Origin: Secundilactobacillus yichangensis
GTDB taxonomy: Bacteria; Bacillota; Bacilli; Lactobacillales; Lactobacillaceae
Assembly: GCF_016861565.1 (NCBI RefSeq)
Contig: NZ_BOLK01000022.1
Location: 1 to 32,109, forward strand
Length of the DNA: 32,109 nucleotides
Direction: 5' to 3'
Part shown: piece by piece, positions 31,390 through 32,109 of the stretch
Layout of the letters: every line of letters begins with the position of its first letter
Position numbering within the stretch: the first letter of the stretch is position 1
Notes under the pieces: generated by a model
What the model was told of the DNA's origin: nothing
The model's input: only the letters and a program-made list of their open reading frames with translations
Database searches by the model: none
Translations under genes and position numbers: made by a program

Positions 31390-31598
31390 TGTGCCATAAG
31401 TCTATATTGGTAAGTATTTCAATCAATTCTTAATCCAAATTAGTTGTAGCTGTACTTTGGCTTTATCCGAGTATATAGCCTAATTACGCTCCAAAACTTC
31501 AGATTCCGGCCATTTAACGCAAATAATGCCTATTCCGCAAAAACCGCGGAATAGGCATTATTTGCGTTAAATTCTGGAATCTACCTAGTTTTGTCACA
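31390..31598 (-). mobile_element. MITE-like element, copy B
   Basis: 209 bases, inverted relative to copy A, with ends TGTGCCATAAGT (31390-31401) and TGTGACAAAACT on the minus strand (31587-31598). The 20-bp hairpin arms are 31518-31537 and 31547-31566. Outer arms and the AT-rich arm of about 100 bases align with copy A; the central stem differs at six positions, each with the matching change on the other arm. It lies between lepB and a convergent small gene. Confidence 0.8.
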
Positions 31599-31609
31599 GC
31601 TTGTTCGTT

Positions 31610-31801
31610 TTAAGAATTATGCTGCTGGTCTTTTTTAATTTGATGAGCCATTTTTTCTGCCTGCTGACGCTGACGTGATATATCCTTTTGCTTTCCCCTG
31701 ACGTAAGCTGTGAACAATTCACCGTAATCAAGTTCATGATCACTGCTGGTGCCCCCTAGGACACGACGATTTGAACGTTTTTTCCCGAACCAATTTGCCA
31801 T
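31610..31801 (-). CDS. Small charged protein of unknown function (63 aa)
   Basis: 63 residues; the ATG is preceded by GGAGGAGGG, a strong ribosome site. The start A-N-W-F-G-K-K-R-S-N-R-R is basic, the middle D-H-E-L-D-Y-G-E-L-F-T-A-Y-V is acidic and aromatic, and the end (about 36-63) is a Lys/Gln/Arg-rich helix that may form a coiled coil. No membrane segment and no known family. It is convergent with lepB across MITE copy B. Function unknown; the strong ribosome site argues that it is expressed. Confidence 0.7.
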   Translation of the reverse strand: MANWFGKKRSNRRVLGGTSSDHELDYGELFTAYVRGKQKDISRQRQQAEKMAHQIKKDQQHNS

Positions 31802-31923
31802 TGCTCATCCCTCCTCCAAGATGTTTATACCCGTATGATACCAGATTTCCTGAAGGTTGCGTAGCTTATGGTGAATTTGTAACGGAATAGGGACTTTTAA
31901 CAAACTATTAACGGCTAACAATC

Positions 31924-31965
31924 AAAATAGCGCAGTGCAATCGAGTCATTGCACTGCGCTATTTT
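31924..31965. terminator. Terminator-like perfect hairpin
   Basis: AAAATAGCGCAGTGCAAT and its perfect complement around CGAGTC, A/T-rich at both ends. It lies between two minus-strand genes and probably ends the one entering from the right edge. Confidence 0.75.
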
Positions 31966-32004
31966 CTACCATAAGTCAAGTATGAAGCGACCTACGAGAT
32001 GAAT

Positions 32005-32109
32005 TTATTTTGATAATGTGTCGAAAATAGCGCACACTAAATAAGCCTTAGGCTTGTCTGATTTTTTAGATAATGGTACTCTATCTTTGATTAATGACGA
32101 GCTAAACAG
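32005..32109 (-). CDS. C-terminal fragment of an unidentified minus-strand gene
   Basis: The minus strand is open from the window edge to a TAA at 32005-32007: 34 residues ending K-P-K-A-Y-L-V-C-A-I-F-D-T-L-S-K. The other two minus frames have early stops, and a perfect terminator follows 40 bases after the stop. Too short to identify; it could still be a chance frame. Confidence 0.35.
   Translation of the reverse strand: MFSSSLIKDRVPLSKKSDKPKAYLVCAIFDTLSK

Overview
The window is chromosomal DNA of a lactic acid bacterium. Shine-Dalgarno sites are strong, start codons ATG/GTG/TTG are all used, and T-box, CcpA (cre) and PurBox-like signals are present. The content (brnQ, pepC, queT, Bcr/CflA pump, GPH sugar transporter, short ProB without a PUA domain) points to Lactobacillaceae. 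The genus cannot be fixed by eye; an isolated cobT and a GH127 arabinofuranosidase locus suggest a plant- or fermentation-associated heterofermentative lineage.

Layout. 1-150: right end of an IS3-family element. 163-2721 (minus): a small unknown protein and the proline operon proBA. 2865-4747: a T-box leader and the branched-chain amino acid carrier brnQ. 4763-9804: a divergent sugar locus with an AraC-type regulator and a small membrane protein on the minus strand, and a GPH symporter plus GH127 beta-L-arabinofuranosidase on the plus strand. Its control region carries three cre sites and repeated GTCGGA boxes. 9812-12934: a small Rossmann protein, a PurR-type controlled NCS2 purine permease, a MazG-like pyrophosphohydrolase and the queuosine-precursor transporter queT. 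13108-15273: an FtsX-type permease/ATPase pair and a PPOX-family flavoprotein.

15274-15954 has no recognised protein gene but much structure: a tandem 45-nt repeat, a long palindrome, and a self-contained minus-strand transcription unit of about 350 nt (promoter, terminator, several stable stems). A perfect cre overlaps the -35 position of that unit. I regard it as the best candidate for an undescribed element: a CcpA-controlled structured RNA.

15955-22627 is envelope and accessory material: cardiolipin synthase, a 51-residue membrane peptide, a secreted propeller-like protein, a secreted NRSH nuclease, an AP2-domain protein, a lipoprotein, a catalytically degenerate XerD-like protein and a His-rich membrane protein. 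22871-31801 is mostly housekeeping: GNAT, D-Ala-D-Ala carboxypeptidase (apparently with an ATT start), homoserine dehydrogenase, an isolated CobT with a cre over its promoter, aminopeptidase C, a Bcr/CflA exporter and signal peptidase I. Two roughly 210-bp copies of a MITE-like element (22640-22850 and 31390-31598) share ends and flanks, and their central hairpins differ at six positions, all of them compensated.

The genes are mostly short, independently terminated units. The linking theme is carbon control: cre sites lie in front of the arabinoside operon, cobT and the structured RNA.
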